Shown: positions 11,663 through 24,400, counted from the first letter of the stretch. The stretch is DNA of 64,000 nucleotides from Coriolopsis trogii (GCA_020543525.1 JAHYIO010000039.1:1550001-1614000), one strand, 5' to 3'. Notes: generated by a model from the letters alone, not told the origin. Program-made: numbers and translations.

Positions 11663-12980
11663 GCACATGATTGCATCGTGGACTATTCTTCTTCGTTCTT
11701 ATTTCTGGTCGGACGGCTCGCGGCGCGGCAACCCATAATACTCTCGCACACAAATATGCCATCACCAAACTTCTTGCATGCACATACTGCTATCGTTCTC
11801 TATGCCAACCATCACACATCCTGTCCATGCATGCCATTACACCATATGCCTGCCTTTCTCCGTCGTTTAATTCCCGCCGCCGCCGTCTTGCACCGTATTA
11901 TTATTACTTTCATATTGTTCATTGTCTATCGGGGGACGACCGAGTCGAGTAGAAGCCGAAGATTGTACTGATAATGTAGTTACTTAGCATATATCCTACG
12001 CGTTCCGAGAAATCGATGCATCATTTCGTTCACGCTTACCAATGTGCGTTGTACACACTGAGCAGCTCGTATATCGAGCAAGACGTAAATCTAGTACTCG
12101 GTGTATGTCTCCGAACTTCACTAGTCCATTTCTCAGGATGTCCTTTCATAACATGAAGATACGACTCGAATGCGGACATTGGGACGTTCGGACTCGGAAT
12201 ACCGATCGCCCCGCGTGCAGCTCTCAACGGTCGAAATCTCGATGGGGCAGGGAGAGTAGCATTGAGTAAGGTAGACTGGTCTGTGGTCGCTTTCCGTGTC
12301 ACTACGGTGCACCTGTGATGTCGTCGTTGAATTTGCCAGCAGCGGTGCCTCGAAGGTTACCTTCTGAATGGCCCGGGTCGCCAACGACGAAGAACACGAG
12401 TGTCGATTAGTTGTCAAAAGGGTAGTAAGTAAATGATACGACCGCGTTGAACATGGAGCACGAGAGGCAACGCCGAGAGGGCCGTGATTCCAATCAGTCG
12501 CGCGCATTGAGCTCTGCATGAGTAGTACGTGCTTTCCCGCCGCTCATACCGTACAGGTGCGCAGCACTGGTGTATCGCATTCAGAACATGGTGTATCATG
12601 CATTCACAGTCCAACCGCATTATAGAATGAATTAACAACTTGATGTGTCCATACTAGCCTGAGTCCCAGTCGATATCATCGGGAGACTGTCGTATCGTGC
12701 GCAATGTGAGGCTCCGAAGGCGTGACACCTAGCGTACGCTCGAAAACCACTGACGACGAACTTATCTTCATTCGTCCGTTTTGAATCCATCCCGCTTACG
12801 CGTTCGGAGCTGCACTCAATCAAGCTAACAGAACAATACACGCGTCCTCGCGTCCTTTGAGCTCGACTGCCTCCTGCCATCTGACTCCTCTCCGTCCACG
12901 TCAAGAGACCTCGATCCTAGCGCGATGCGGTGCATGCGCTCAGCCCGGCACCATGGTGTTCCCATCACCTATACCGTCGT
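11663..12980. other. intergenic, no gene seen
   Basis: No supportable gene. The first part is the 3' flank of the Clp1-like gene, with runs of tattatta. Confidence 0.45.
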
Positions 12981-12984
12981 CCAT

Positions 12985-13325
12985 GCCTGCGAAGACCTCA
13001 AACATATGCACGCGGCGGGCTGCTACCAGCTGGGTCAATTTGCGCACGACGTTCCCCGCGCTCGTCGACTTGAAGGTGTGCGTGTTCACCTGCCGGACGA
13101 TGTGCGCCGTCCTTGCATCCGATGCGCGGCCGTTGGGACACCTCGAAGAGCTGGATGTGCCGTCGCACGTGCTGAAGGATGCGGTCGCGATTGTGGACGC
13201 GGTCTAGTTCAGGGCACAGCACGGCCTGCGCTTGAAAGTGTTGCATATCCGCTGCATGTCTGGGGTTACTGCCATTCTGGAGCCCGTCCTTGTGGCAAGA
13301 CTGGAGGCTGTCGTTGGTAAGGTGA
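12985..13325 (+). pseudogene. F-box/LRR-like gene remnant
   Basis: One plus-strand frame reads like the C-terminal half of agaricomycete F-box proteins (FPALVDLKVCVFTC, HLEELDVPSHVLKDA, then after an in-frame TAG at about 13205, LRLKVLHIRC and LEPVLVARLEAVVG). There is no F-box end and no start in reach. It lies 2.5 kb upstream of two intact F-box genes and is probably a decayed relative. It could instead be a spliced fragment in which the TAG falls in an intron, but no good donor-acceptor pair was found. Confidence 0.35.
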
Positions 13326-13605
13326 CTCTTGGATGAGGCAACGTAGATCACACATGTACTTCGTGGTGGAGCGTTCACTGTTGCCCTTGCTGTTAGGTCA
13401 GATGGACAATTAATACGTGCCAGTGTGACTGGGGTCCAGGACCAGGACGAGTTCTGTCGGCTTTCCATCGCAGTTTTAGTATCCAAATGCCACGGCAGGC
13501 AGCGAGCAAGAAAGCAAAGATTGAGAGCGAGCATAGCGAGCTATGGATACAACTGTCAAAAGGCGGTATAGCAAGAAAACAAGACGTATACGCGAACACG
13601 GCCCG

Positions 13606-14778
13606 TCACCACAGAATCGGGACAGTAGGCTCGCGGTCCAAACAAAGACTCAACGTGTGGTCCCCAGTGCGCCTCGCCCAGCGATACATCTTCAAACCTT
13701 CGTACTCCCCGCGAGGGCTACGCATTTCAGCCAAGACAGCGGCATGCGTCTCGGGGTCGTCGGCCTCGACAAAGTACGCCTCATTGAAAGAGCGTTGACG
13801 GTCGTAGATAAGCATGGGTGTGGTCGGGCCCATGCCGGCCTGGAGTTTGACGAGGAAAACCTTCTCCCCATGGACGTTGGGTGGCGAGGTGGTGCTTGGG
13901 ATACGCATGGTGTGAGGACTGAGGGTGTGGGTGTGCGGGACGTCCTTGCGGCTGCAGAGATCCTTCCTGCAGTGTTCGTAGCCTGGCAGTTGCCAGTGGG
14001 TGCGGAAGGTGATAGAGTGCCATTGGCCGCCTTCGAGGGAGCGACAGCTTGCTTTGTGAGCAGGCCAGTCGGCTTTCTGGCAGTCTGGGTTTGGTTAGGT
14101 TAGCCTAAGTTGGTCATTTGACAGATGTCGTGTATGCATAGGACCCACTTGGAATGCAGTACAAGACTGCATGGCATTGCGAGCATCGACTCGTTCGCCC
14201 TTCCTGCAGATGACGCATCTCGTATCGTTTTTCAGGCTTTCGAGGGCTTCAACTTGAAAGGTGAGAGGCCCGACAGGGAGGAGGACGGAAAGCTTGAAGT
14301 TGTCCTCGTAGAGATCCTTGCGCGGCTTGTAGTCCGACGCGAGCAGCTTGGCGTTCAATGCGAGTAGCTTGAACTCGAGCGGGGTGGCGGTGATCACCTG
14401 GAACGGGCTCTGGCCGGGACACTCGCCGAGCTTGTCGTATGGGTGCAGCAACGGCCAAGCGGGTATAGAGGAGCAATCGCGACGCGCTTCTCTAGGGTGT
14501 CTGCAGCGAGCATAGTGTTCTTCGGTATGTCAACGCCCATATCGGAGAGTATTTGAACGATTTCTGGGAGCGTTAGAGATCCATTCGGTTGATGTATGTC
14601 TCCTTACGTCGTGAACGACAAAAACGAAAAGGGACAAGCGTCAGGGCTCCTGTGACAGGATGTGTCGCGTCATGTGACACATGTCACATTGTGTTACCCT
14701 ACCTCGCTCAGAGGCATCAGCCTTGCTTTTGCGTTCATCCTCCGAGCTCGGAATCTCGTCGACTTGCGCCTCAAACAT
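13606..14778 (-). pseudogene. MYND zinc-finger protein gene with two apparent frameshifts
   Basis: Minus-strand pieces in order: an exon from ATG 14778 to 14703 (MFEAQVDEIPSSEDERK...); an exon with LTLPEIVQILSDMGVDIPK (about 14590-14470); a stretch from about 14460 with LLHPYDKLGECPGQSPFQ; the MYND finger; and exon 14084-13606 with the finger end and a C-terminal domain. The finger ligands are all visible (CVIC, then CSQC, then YC...CQKADWPAHKASC) and the intron 14148-14085 joins cleanly. However, CVIC and CSQC are in different frames, as are the parts either side of about 14465. Each would be restored by one extra base. MYND fingers bind Pro-rich peptides in protein-protein contacts. Either this is a young pseudogene or the assembly has two single-base deletions here. 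Confidence 0.6.
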
Positions 14779-15829
14779 TCTGCCACCATTGCATCTGCAG
14801 TATTCTGAGGTGCTTTGTGGAGACCTACTGAAGAACAGACAAGTGACAGGACAACTGGCCCGTACGCACACCCTCATGCCTTGTATTCTCAAGGCCACCG
14901 TCGGGAACTCTACTCTGGGAACATCTTTTCGCTCTATTAGAGCTCGAGACCGTTTCCGTCAGTAGGTGAGAAGTACTGGGAATGGTGTTTTGCGACCGCG
15001 TTTCGGCCTCCAGGCACGTCTCCAGACACGAGGCGAAACTTTGCTCAACTCAGTGCCCCATCCGGGATACTGACGAAGGTCTACGCTCGAGCGCACAGAG
15101 TGCTTCCAGTCAATGTCGTGCCGGAGTTGAGTTGGCTGTGCTCGCGGTCGATCTGGTGCGTGTTAACGAAATGCGGAGATACACGTAAAGACTATTTAGC
15201 TTCCTTACAACCCTTCTATACCCGCGAAGGTACGTATGCACGCGTTCGCGACGTCCAGCGCGATTGTTCCCTCGACCTTCTCCCAGGCTAGAAGCTTCAT
15301 CCCTTGATGGGACCCCTCCGTGAGCCTTACTGGCAACGCTCGTTGACCATCGCGAGACCGTCGCACTCCATCTGCCAGTTTCGAACACCTAATTGCCACT
15401 AACGCGCGGTCAAGTTGTCGAGCACGGGACGACGGGAGCCAAAAGGGAGTATCGTACCACGAGAGGTTACGTCAAGGCTCGACACTCGCTTGTTCAGTTT
15501 GGATTCATCACGGCATATACGCTTCTCTCTTCTCTCGGTATGTGGCCCTATTCTACGTGCACTGCAAGTGTCACGGCTACTGCCTCTAATTTTGCCACGC
15601 GCGAATCGCGCGAGATGACAGGGCCAGAATAATCGCCGAAGTAGCAACTCTACATCCATCCCCTGACCGAGGTCGCGAACCTGGCAGAAGTCTTTATAAC
15701 ACCGGTGGGGCGTCTGGACGTCCTGTTGACTCTCCCTCCTCCCGTCTCAGGTGCGTTGTAGCAAAACCTCACAATGCATATGCTGACCCTCGCCATAGTC
15801 GCGCGAGATATTAGTGACTTGTCGCTTTC
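14779..15829. other. intergenic; one weak minus-strand ORF
   Basis: A minus-strand frame ending at 15205 (KLLAWEKVEGTIALDVANAC, then IRTFAGIEGL) looks somewhat protein-like over about 60 codons but has no partner exon. Otherwise nothing is seen. Confidence 0.35.
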
Positions 15830-17468
15830 ATGGCCACGCACAGACTGTGGTACATTGACGAGATTGTCCGAAACATCTTGGGTCATCTTCCTACCAATAG
15901 TGCATGCACGCTAGCCCGATGTGCACGAGTCTCGCACTCATTGAGCGAGCCCGCACTTGACCAACTCTGGTTCAAGTTGTCCGGGCTCCTCCCCGTATTC
16001 CGGCTGCTCCCCGCCTCGCTACTAGAAATCCAGGACCCGAGCGGAGGTCCTGGATGTACTTTTGTATGGTCTTCTAGGCTCATCCAGGCCGGCATCGTTC
16101 TGATCCAATGCACAGGTCCTCCGAGACTTCATATGTGATGAAGACTGGTCGCGGCTCACTCATTATACTCGACGTGTGCGTCGGTTTGATCACCACTACT
16201 CCCAAGGGCCAGGAGAACGGCTGGGGGAGCAGGTGTTCGCAGCGCTTGTTCAACATGCCGCCTTGTCCGGTACCACACTCTTTCCGCGCCTGCAAGAACT
16301 CTCCTGGCTGCAATTCTCGCATGTGGCGCAATGCTTGCCATTCCTCTCTCCGTCCGTGCGCCGGGTGACGATCTATGTTCAGACCCCCTCCACACTTCGG
16401 ACTCCATCAATGGACTCCTGGCATCTCGCCCTGGGAGGGTATACGGGGTTACTCCAGATCCTTGACGCGCGCACACCCTCGATCACCGAACTCTCTCTCG
16501 AAGGCATAGACTTCCAAGAGCTTGCGCCCCCCGTCGCCTTCTCTCACCTGCGGACCTTGCACCTAGGCGCCGTCTCAACGCCGACCACGCTCATCCTGTC
16601 CTATTGCAGCCAGATGCCAAGGCTCACGTCCCTGTCGCTCGCGCTCCGCGGGTACACGGACACCGTCCGACGAAGCCGAATCGACGCGAACGCAGACAAC
16701 AACAACGGCAGGCCACACGCGGACACGCCACGCCTCTCCGCGCTAGAAGCCCTCCGTATCTCCGGCGCGCCGTCGTCCATCGAGCACGTCTTCGCCGCGA
16801 TCGACTCCCCGTCGTTCCATACGATCGCGTTCGCAGCGTCTGTCCCGGAGCACGACGCAGAGGGCTGGGCGAGGTGCACGCTCACGCTCGCCGCGCGGTT
16901 CGCCACCTCGCTCCGCTCCGTCCGCGCGGAATGCCAGCGGTCGAGAGCAGGAGTTGTTGCGGGGGGCAACCCAAGGCCGTTTGCGGAGTATGTGCAGCCG
17001 CTGCTTGCGCTGAAGATGCTTGAGGCGTGCACGATCGTGATAGAGGACCCGGTGGGGGTCTCGATGGAGGACGCGGACGTAGAGGCGATGGCGACGGCGT
17101 GGCGACGCCTTGCTTCGTTGGGTGTGACCCTGCGCGACGCGTCCTTGCCGCTAGGGGAGAATGGTGCGAGCAGGCCGAGCGTCGTGTCGCTGGCTGTGTT
17201 CGCGCGGTACTGTGCCGAACTCCAGTCGCTCTCTCTCCCCATAAGCCAAGACGTTTCAGCATTGGATGCTCCCGACGGGCCACCCTCCACGTATGCGGCA
17301 CGCTCTGTGAACGCCAACAGCGTCAAGTTGCATCATGTATGGTTTGCGGGAGTGCGTTTCACGACGAGGGCGGAGAGCGAGCGCGTGGCGCGGTTTATGC
17401 GATGGTGGTTTCCGAGAGTCGAGTTGTCCCCGATGGTCAACGCGGGCATCTTGCGTTCGCAGGGCTAG
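15830..17468 (+). CDS. F-box-like protein, 528 aa
   Basis: Exons 15830-16063 and 16116-17468. The 52-nt intron (GTATGG...TGCACAG) is in phase 0. The N-terminus holds an F-box of the agaricomycete type (residues about 8-55: IDEIVRNILGHL, then TLARCARVSHSLSEPALDQLW), followed by LSGLLPVFRLLP. The rest is a series of irregular leucine-rich segments (LQELSWLQFS, LRTLHLGAV, LTSLSLALRGY). F-box proteins link Skp1-cullin ubiquitin ligases to substrates held by their C-terminal repeats; the substrate here is unknown. A paralogue of similar layout follows 365 bp downstream on the same strand. The intron sits at the equivalent place, just after the F-box region, in both genes. Confidence 0.8.
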
Positions 17469-17833
17469 CTCGCGCCAAGTACTACAGATGATTGCGCTCC
17501 CTGTGAATCAATACTGCGACTTGCATCTGCCGGTGATAGACGGACCAGAGACACTACATTATCATGCTCAACTGATGCTTGCCACAGTAAGGAACAAGGT
17601 ATAAGCGAGTAGGCGCTAAATGTACCATTAAGGCAACGCGCGTTACCAACCGTCGTCCCCTTTTCTGGACTTTCCGCCCTCCTGAATCTGTCTTCACCCT
17701 GGACACTGGTGCCTACAGGTATGTGTGCGTCAGATATTACTGAACCACAGCCTTATGATCTATAGAACCAGGGTGGATTGATATCAGACACGCCCACCAG
17801 TAGCTATAGTACGCCAGCCAAGACGTGACGTCC

Positions 17834-19457
17834 ATGTCTACCAGCCAGGCCACACTCCGCCGCGGTCCCCATCCTGTGTGGTCGATTGCAGAGGTTGTAC
17901 GGGAGATCATGATCCAAAATAAAGAGAATTGGGACGCTCTGGCCAGTTGCGCCCGGGTGTCGCGTGCGTTCTCCGAGCCGGCCCTCGAGGCCCTGTGGTG
18001 GAAGCTCTCGGGGCTCGGCCCTCTTTTTTCGCTTCTTCGCAAGTCGGTCAAACGATTGGACTATGATCCTGGGAACTCTGGCCTTTCGGCGGACCAATAT
18101 GTGCGTCTGGCTTGTATTTGGTGTTCTGCGTGCGTGCGCAATGCAGCCGTGGCGCTGGTCATGTCCTGTCGAGCGTGTCTCCTTATTGAACATCTTCACT
18201 TAGGTCTTCACCGGTCCCATTGACGACCTCGAGTGGGTTCGTTTCCAACACTACGCGAACCTCGTCAGGATGTACGAGACGTTCAGCGAGAAGATTGATG
18301 GTCTCACGACCGCGATACTATTAGACAAGATGGCCGGTCGCCCGCTCCTTCCACGGCTCATACACCTGGCATGGTACCGTCCGGACCAGAATTCGTCAGC
18401 ATTCCTCCTCTTCATCTCGCCAACTCTCAAGAGCGTGGCTTTCTCCTTCGGTCGTATCTTCATGGAAGAGGGTGAGCCGATCCCGGAGACCCAAGCTCAT
18501 GACTACGCGGCTGCAAACGCCTTGCGTCTCATCTACTCGCGCGCTCCATACCTCCGCCGACTGGATGTGAACGCTGGCCATGCATGCGCTGTCGGCCCAA
18601 TCCCCAGCTTCACTGACCTGCACACATTGTGCCTCACCGACGTCAGAGACCCATCCGTCGTCTACACAGCATGCCACCTACTCACCCGCCTTCGACGTCT
18701 CGAGGTTACAACTATGCGACATGACCCCAACCCCCCTGCTGCAACATCATCCGCTCCCCGGCTGACAGACCTTCCTCTGCCGATAGTGACGAACCTGTCT
18801 CTGCAGGGAGACTCTGAGCTCCTCGCACCCCTCCTCGACTCCCTCCGTGCTCCCCAGCTCCGAGAGCTTAGGATGACTATGGATTTCGAAGACGAGCCGT
18901 GGAAGCGGTGCATGCAAATCATCCCTCGCTTTGCAGCTACGCTGCGCGACATCAACATCAGCATGGAAGACGCCGACCTTCACGAGGACATGGAGGCGCT
19001 GGATTTCGCGGACCTCTATGCGCCTCTCTACGCACTCCGCGCGATCAGAGACGTTTCCCTCTCTGCGGACGTGACGGTGGTTATAACGGCAGAGGATGTC
19101 GCGGCCATAGCCAAGGCGTGGCCGGAACTCCGCAACCTCATGCTGCCAAGCAGGTATACGCAAGATTTTTTCGAGGTGAAGCCGGAGCAGGAGACACCCA
19201 TCACCGCACTAGAGATCTTCGCAAAGGAGTGTCGGAACCTGGAGAGGGTGATCATGGCCATACCTAATGCTACCCCTCTCGACAACATCGACATCACCAC
19301 CGTGCCGACGTACGTCAATCGGGTCAGGGACCTGCGCCTGTTCGCGGGCTCTTGGCCTGAGAGGTTGCAGGAGAAGGCCGAGCTTTACCTCCGACACATT
19401 TTCCCGCTCCTCGAGGATAGGGAGATCATGTATGACCCAGACGACGATTGGCTCTAA
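17834..19457 (+). CDS. F-box-like protein, 506 aa (tandem paralogue)
   Basis: Exons 17834-18100 and 18204-19457. The 103-nt intron (GTGCGT...CACTTAG) is in phase 0. The F-box lies at residues about 14-60 (WSIAEVVREIMIQNKENWDA, then LASCARVSRAFSEPALEALW), followed by LSGLGPLFSLL and, in exon 2, VFTGPIDDLEWVRFQHYA. The remainder has leucine-rich segments (LHTLCLTDV, LRRLEVTTM, LRELRMTMDF) and an acidic C-terminus. The start is the ATG at 17834; the frame is also open from a GTG nine bases earlier. The gene is the same length and has the same intron position as the gene at 15830, so the two are a head-to-tail duplication, although their sequences have diverged widely. Expected role: substrate receptor of an SCF ubiquitin ligase, substrate unknown. 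Confidence 0.8.
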
Positions 19458-20179
19458 CATTGCTATTCCCCTGTTGCTCAGCTCCGCTCGTCACCGTGGA
19501 TAGAAAGTGCTGTCTGCATTGTCTCACTGAGGAGCTTGCCGCATACTGATCGTGCTACATAAGGTAGGCCCAAAGCAGATTCGACCACTTCACGTGATTT
19601 TCACGTGACGCGGACTGTCACTCTGAATATACCTTGTATTTCCATAGCGCTCAATGTGTGTTGATAAGAGGTGGTAATGGAACGGTAGACAAGATGACTG
19701 CGGCTCTGCCTGCTGGCTCCCGCCGTATACGCGCACTGCAATCTCACCCACTCTTGGCCTGTCCATGAGCGCTGAGCGCTGAGCTCTGGTTGCAAATGGG
19801 GCCTCATGCAGTCCTTTGCAAATTGGTGAATTCCATTGATGGCATGATCATCCCTCTTGACTCTTGAGTGCATGCGCCAGTGACTTATCTGGTCCTTCAC
19901 AGAACTACTGCAGGACTGATAGGTGTATATCACACTTGCCTTTCTGCAATTCACGAGCCCCCTTGTTATTCTTCACGCACATTAGTTATGCTACTCTACG
20001 CTCTTTCGAACTACTTGCTTGCTTGGAACGTTGTCATACAATATCACAACTTAATTGCGTTAGGCGCCCAGTTATTGCGTGATGTCACTGTGTGACATAG
20101 CAGGGGCCCTCCGGGCAGGCCTGGACATAATAGGAACGTCTGTCTAGACGTTACTACTACGCCGGCAGCGCTTACATCA

Positions 20180-20790
20180 TGTATATCTAGTCCCTCCGCA
20201 TCCCCAATCGAGTTCTCCCCCGAAGTCACCAGGATTGACATCGTGCGTATAATCAACTTCAAATTCCTTTGCTGGATGCCCCTCAATACATTCCACTTCG
20301 TCGGATGGCCACAGGACGACCCAATCGCAGCCCAGACAACTTTTACCTTCAAGACCCTCCAGCTCCGAATCAACCTCATCCGGAGCAATGTCTTCGTGTA
20401 CACCATTCTGTCGCACACTGTTGATGCCCCACACTGGATGAGCTCAACCACGAGCACACAAACATTGGCTTTGAGCTCAGCTTGCCACGTACTCATACCT
20501 GTTGCGGCAATCGCCCATGGACAAGGGCGGGTCCAATAACTCCAACTTGAAGTTGTACAACTCCTCGCAGTCGCCGTTCTCAGATCACGCAATAGGTATG
20601 GCCTCCGCACCGTCCTCCACGGCTTGCTACTACCGCCGCTGCAGGTGCTGCACATGAACTATGCAGAATTCACGAAGGACTTGTGGTACTGCCTCGACCA
20701 CCTCAACCGGCTGCGCGAGTTCCGGATTGTCGACCCCAACATGTCCAACTGGCAGAAGAGAGGATGGGCTCGAGAACCTTGCGAAAACCC
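20180..20790 (+). pseudogene. F-box/LRR-like gene remnant
   Basis: Two plus-strand stretches resemble the leucine-rich part of F-box proteins. One is around 20215-20420 (VRIINFKFLCWMPLNTFHFV, FTFKTLQLRINLIRSN). The other is around 20545-20780 (LLLPPLQVLHMNYAEFTKDL, LDHLNRLREFRIVDP). They are separated by stops and frame changes, and no F-box end is present. Position just downstream of two F-box genes supports a decayed family member. The opposite strand is also open here over about 85 codons, so the call is tentative. Confidence 0.35.
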
Positions 20791-20838
20791 AAAAATTGTG
20801 TCTTGTGTAGGACGTGTATGTCTACACCATTTTCGATC

Positions 20839-20857
20839 ATATATATATATATATATA
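20839..20857. repeat. (AT)n microsatellite
   Basis: A run of alternating A and T about 19 bases long. Confidence 0.9.
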
Positions 20858-21498
20858 ATGTCGATTGTACCCTATTAGCCTCGAGTACGAGTGCATTCAT
20901 GCGACGGTGGGTCCGCTGATTCTATCTTTCCGGTGCTTTGTGCAAGCACATTGGTGCTTTCGGTGCTTCAAGGCGCGCCGGCCCCATGATGAATATCAAT
21001 CTGCTCATGCAGTCTCTGAGCAAGCTCAGGATTTCGGGGACCACGGCTCCTTCATAACGTGCTTCACTCCTATCGGGACCAGCTTCGCTTCATTATGGGA
21101 GCTGCTTGTTCCGCCAGACCATTTGTTGCGTTCAGGCTATACTCCATCACGGAGACTGATGTCCTGTCTTGGTGGGTAATTGTGATGATCATGCGTGCAT
21201 GTCTTCACTGCAATAATGGGGGCCATCCGGACATCCGGACCATCCGCCATATGCACTGACCACTGAAAGGACGAGCCTGTCTTTCTATGACGTCAGACGC
21301 GGGGCACTGCCAGGGGTCCCGCCCAGTTCTCCGTCCGTATATGTACATGAAACACATCCAGTATTAAAACAACGTGGTTGTGGTCGCGTTTCCCACCCCA
21401 GATGGACTCCACTTTTCTCCCTCGGAAACCTGGAACCTGAAGGTGTCCAGGAATAGTGGTCGAATCTGCTTTGGGCCTACCTTACAGGCAGCGGGTGT

Positions 21499-24400
21499 CT
21501 ACCGATCGACCATCGTCGACAGGATACTGCGAAGTACAGCAGGGATATCAGCGGTATTGGAGACCCGATAGCCCTTTCCTGGAAGGTTCCGCGGGATCCT
21601 AGGGGCGGGCAGCATGAGATAGACGAAACAGCCTTTCAAGCGAGACAGAGACACTCACCACTCCGCCTCGGCGCCCTCGCCAATGCAGATCAAGGCTGCA
21701 TGCACCTTCGGATTGCGGTTCATGACGCGTTGTAGGTCCTCAGCGCTGATGTTGTACCGCCCAAAGTTCGCATCGGTGAGAGCAATGACGAACCAATCAT
21801 CTGAAGCACCATAATTCAGGAATATGTCGCGTCATGGGGCAAGATGTTGATTGCACGCACCAGCGTCGAACTTGGCGACCTCGGTCACCGCCTTGTCTAT
21901 CGCTTCGACTGTGATCAAAGTCTGATGAGCGTCGCGTGAAGTGACTTTGAGCAAGGTAGATTGACCTGTGTAGTCTCCTGCAAACGTGTATTGGGTGATC
22001 ATCTCCATCTTGTCGACGACCTTCCAACGCTCCCTCAGCTCGAGAGGTTTGTCAGCCGCCACCAGCTCTATTTCTGGAGAATCGCCAGACTAGAGTCGAA
22101 GAGAGTCGTCAGCAGTAGGTATGGTAAACATGGAACTATAAGCCTCACGTGACCGTAGATCTGTTCGGCAGAGTCAGCGAGCTTTGGAACCCATGGGCGA
22201 GGAGCGCACTTACATCCCAGACATACTTCTCCTTGCGACTCAACCGGTCAAATGTCTCCATCAACATGACAGCTGCGATTGTGCATCGTGGTAAGTACAA
22301 GTACCAACATACGAAGCACACCACACTCACCCGTCTCCATGCTCCGCCTGAGTCGCCCATCTGCTTGGAAGCGATACCTGAGAAACGGAGTAAACACAGT
22401 GTCATCGTAATCTGTTCATGCACTCACATCGACGCACTGACGTCGAAGAGGAAACGGATCCTCTTAGGCCTGACGAACGGAGGTGTCAGATATCGAGACA
22501 AGCTCAATCGCAGACATCTGTCGCTTACTTCATTTGTGGACGACCCATCTCGGGTTTCGCCATCCCACGGCGCTTGTAGACTGTTGCTTCGCCAGTAAGA
22601 CCTTCGGTCAAGCGACTATCATCGAGTTCGCCATCTGTCTGCCGCTTGACCCACACGCGCTCCTCTTCCCTGGCAGCCAGATCTGTGCCCAGCTTGAGCA
22701 AACATCCAGACCATAGACGAGACATGCAGCTCACTCTCGAGTAGGTCGTGCAACTGGGCCACATGGCCCTCGACGGCGGTCAACAGGGAGCCATAGCCCT
22801 TGGCCTCCCCTGCGCTCATGTTCAGCTCTTCGAGTCGTCGCGCAAGTTCCTCGCGTGCCATCTCCCGGGCTTTCTCCTTGACATGGTCGGGGACGTCATT
22901 CTTGAGGGCGTCGGGAATCTGGTGGATGTCATGGCCCTTGAAGAGACGCATATAGCCACCCCTGCCACCGAGTCCGGCGGTATCGCGACCACCTGTCTGA
23001 TAGAGGGCCGATGAGTGAAGCGCGTCGTAGCAGCCGTCAATGCGCGTACTTACTCCTCCAGCCCAAGTGTTCCCTCCAGTATGTGCCTCGTTGTCAGGAT
23101 CTTCCTTGCCGAACTTTGGCTCAGACAGGCTTGTGTCTCCCTTTGGCTCGAATTTCAAGTCTAGCACCTGTTTCTTCGCAGCCTCTCGAGCGGCGCCGAT
23201 CCCAAGATGCTTCACAACCAGCCTAGAGCACGTGCGAGGTGAGTTGCGATACTTGAGCGCGCAACAGAAGGTACTCACCCATGATGGTCCAGGATGTCCT
23301 CCAACTTCGAGATCGTCTCGGGCTTGTACACGTCGAAGTCAAAGACGTTCCTGAGTGCAGCTTCTAAAGAATCTCCCGGGTATGCTTGCATGTGCTTCAC
23401 CAAGTTGAGCAGCTCTGTCTCTCGTCAGCACCATTAGGCAGGCCTAGCTTGACTTGAAGCTCACCTCGTAAGGAATACGGGTACGTCAGAGTTCCATTCT
23501 CATATGCCCGTCGAAGGTCATGGAAGGCAGCAACGAGGCGGAGGATCAGATCCTGACTGAGCTGTGGAGCCAGTTCCGATAGAAGCTTGCGCTCGCTCGC
23601 CATATCCGGGTTCGTCACGGCATGGCAGCAGAAGTTATCCCCGAGTACTTGCAGGAAGTGATTTCCAAGGAAAGCTGCGTATAGGAGGATATTCAGAATC
23701 TGTTCAGTGTACCGGGGACAGGTGGACATACGGTAACCGGGCCGGTTGGCCAGGAGGATAAGACGGAAGTTGGGGTGGACAACGATATCCCCCTCACGCT
23801 CCTTGACCTGACGCACGCGGCGTCCGTCTGCGAGCGAAAGTTGTCCGTGCCCAGCGAGGCTGCGAAAGATAGCTACAACATGTTCCGCTGCCTTGTCCGC
23901 CTCGTCGATGACGATGACTCGCCCGTGCTTGATTGCTCGGAGGAGGGGCGAATCCGTGTACTTGATAACTCCGTTCTCAAGGATCGTCTGGAACATTAGC
24001 TGGTTCACTGTGGTATCTCTATGTAACTGGATGTACTCTCGTGGTCGTCCGAGGAGCTAGGATAGCTGTCAGGACATTGTCAATGACCGACGAACACGCT
24101 CCGTACTGACCTGACATAACCTGGGAGAATTTGAGCGTCCAGTAAATGTCGCATATAACTGATAGCTTACTCACCTGTCAATGACCTTGTTCTTGCCCAC
24201 TCCCTGGATGCCATCCGCGGTGAGCCCGTCATGCATACGGAACCAACCGCAACATAATCGCCTACCTGGTTGCCCAATAAAACAAGATGCTCGCCCAATA
24301 CCTCTAGGTCGATCGCCAAGTCGCGCATTAAGCCGGTTTGCAAGCTGTTATCGTAGAAGTGGTCCATGTACGGAACGTGGGACATTCCCTCTGGATCCTG

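Noticed and set aside
10571..11668. 365-codon open frame antisense to the Clp1-like gene
   Set aside because: It mirrors the codon bias of the plus-strand gene and has no family-like content; the plus strand matches Clp1-like segments.
15110..15659. Minus-strand ORFs as an extra exon set for the MYND pseudogene
   Set aside because: No phase-consistent splice to the first MYND exon, whose ATG at 14778 already fits.
16601..17326. 241-codon minus-strand frame opposite the first F-box gene
   Set aside because: Shadow of a GC-rich coding strand; no domain and no splice partners.
20044..20655. 203-codon minus-strand ORF
   Set aside because: Cys/Arg/Trp-rich with no recognisable domain; the other strand carries F-box-like leucine-rich pieces.
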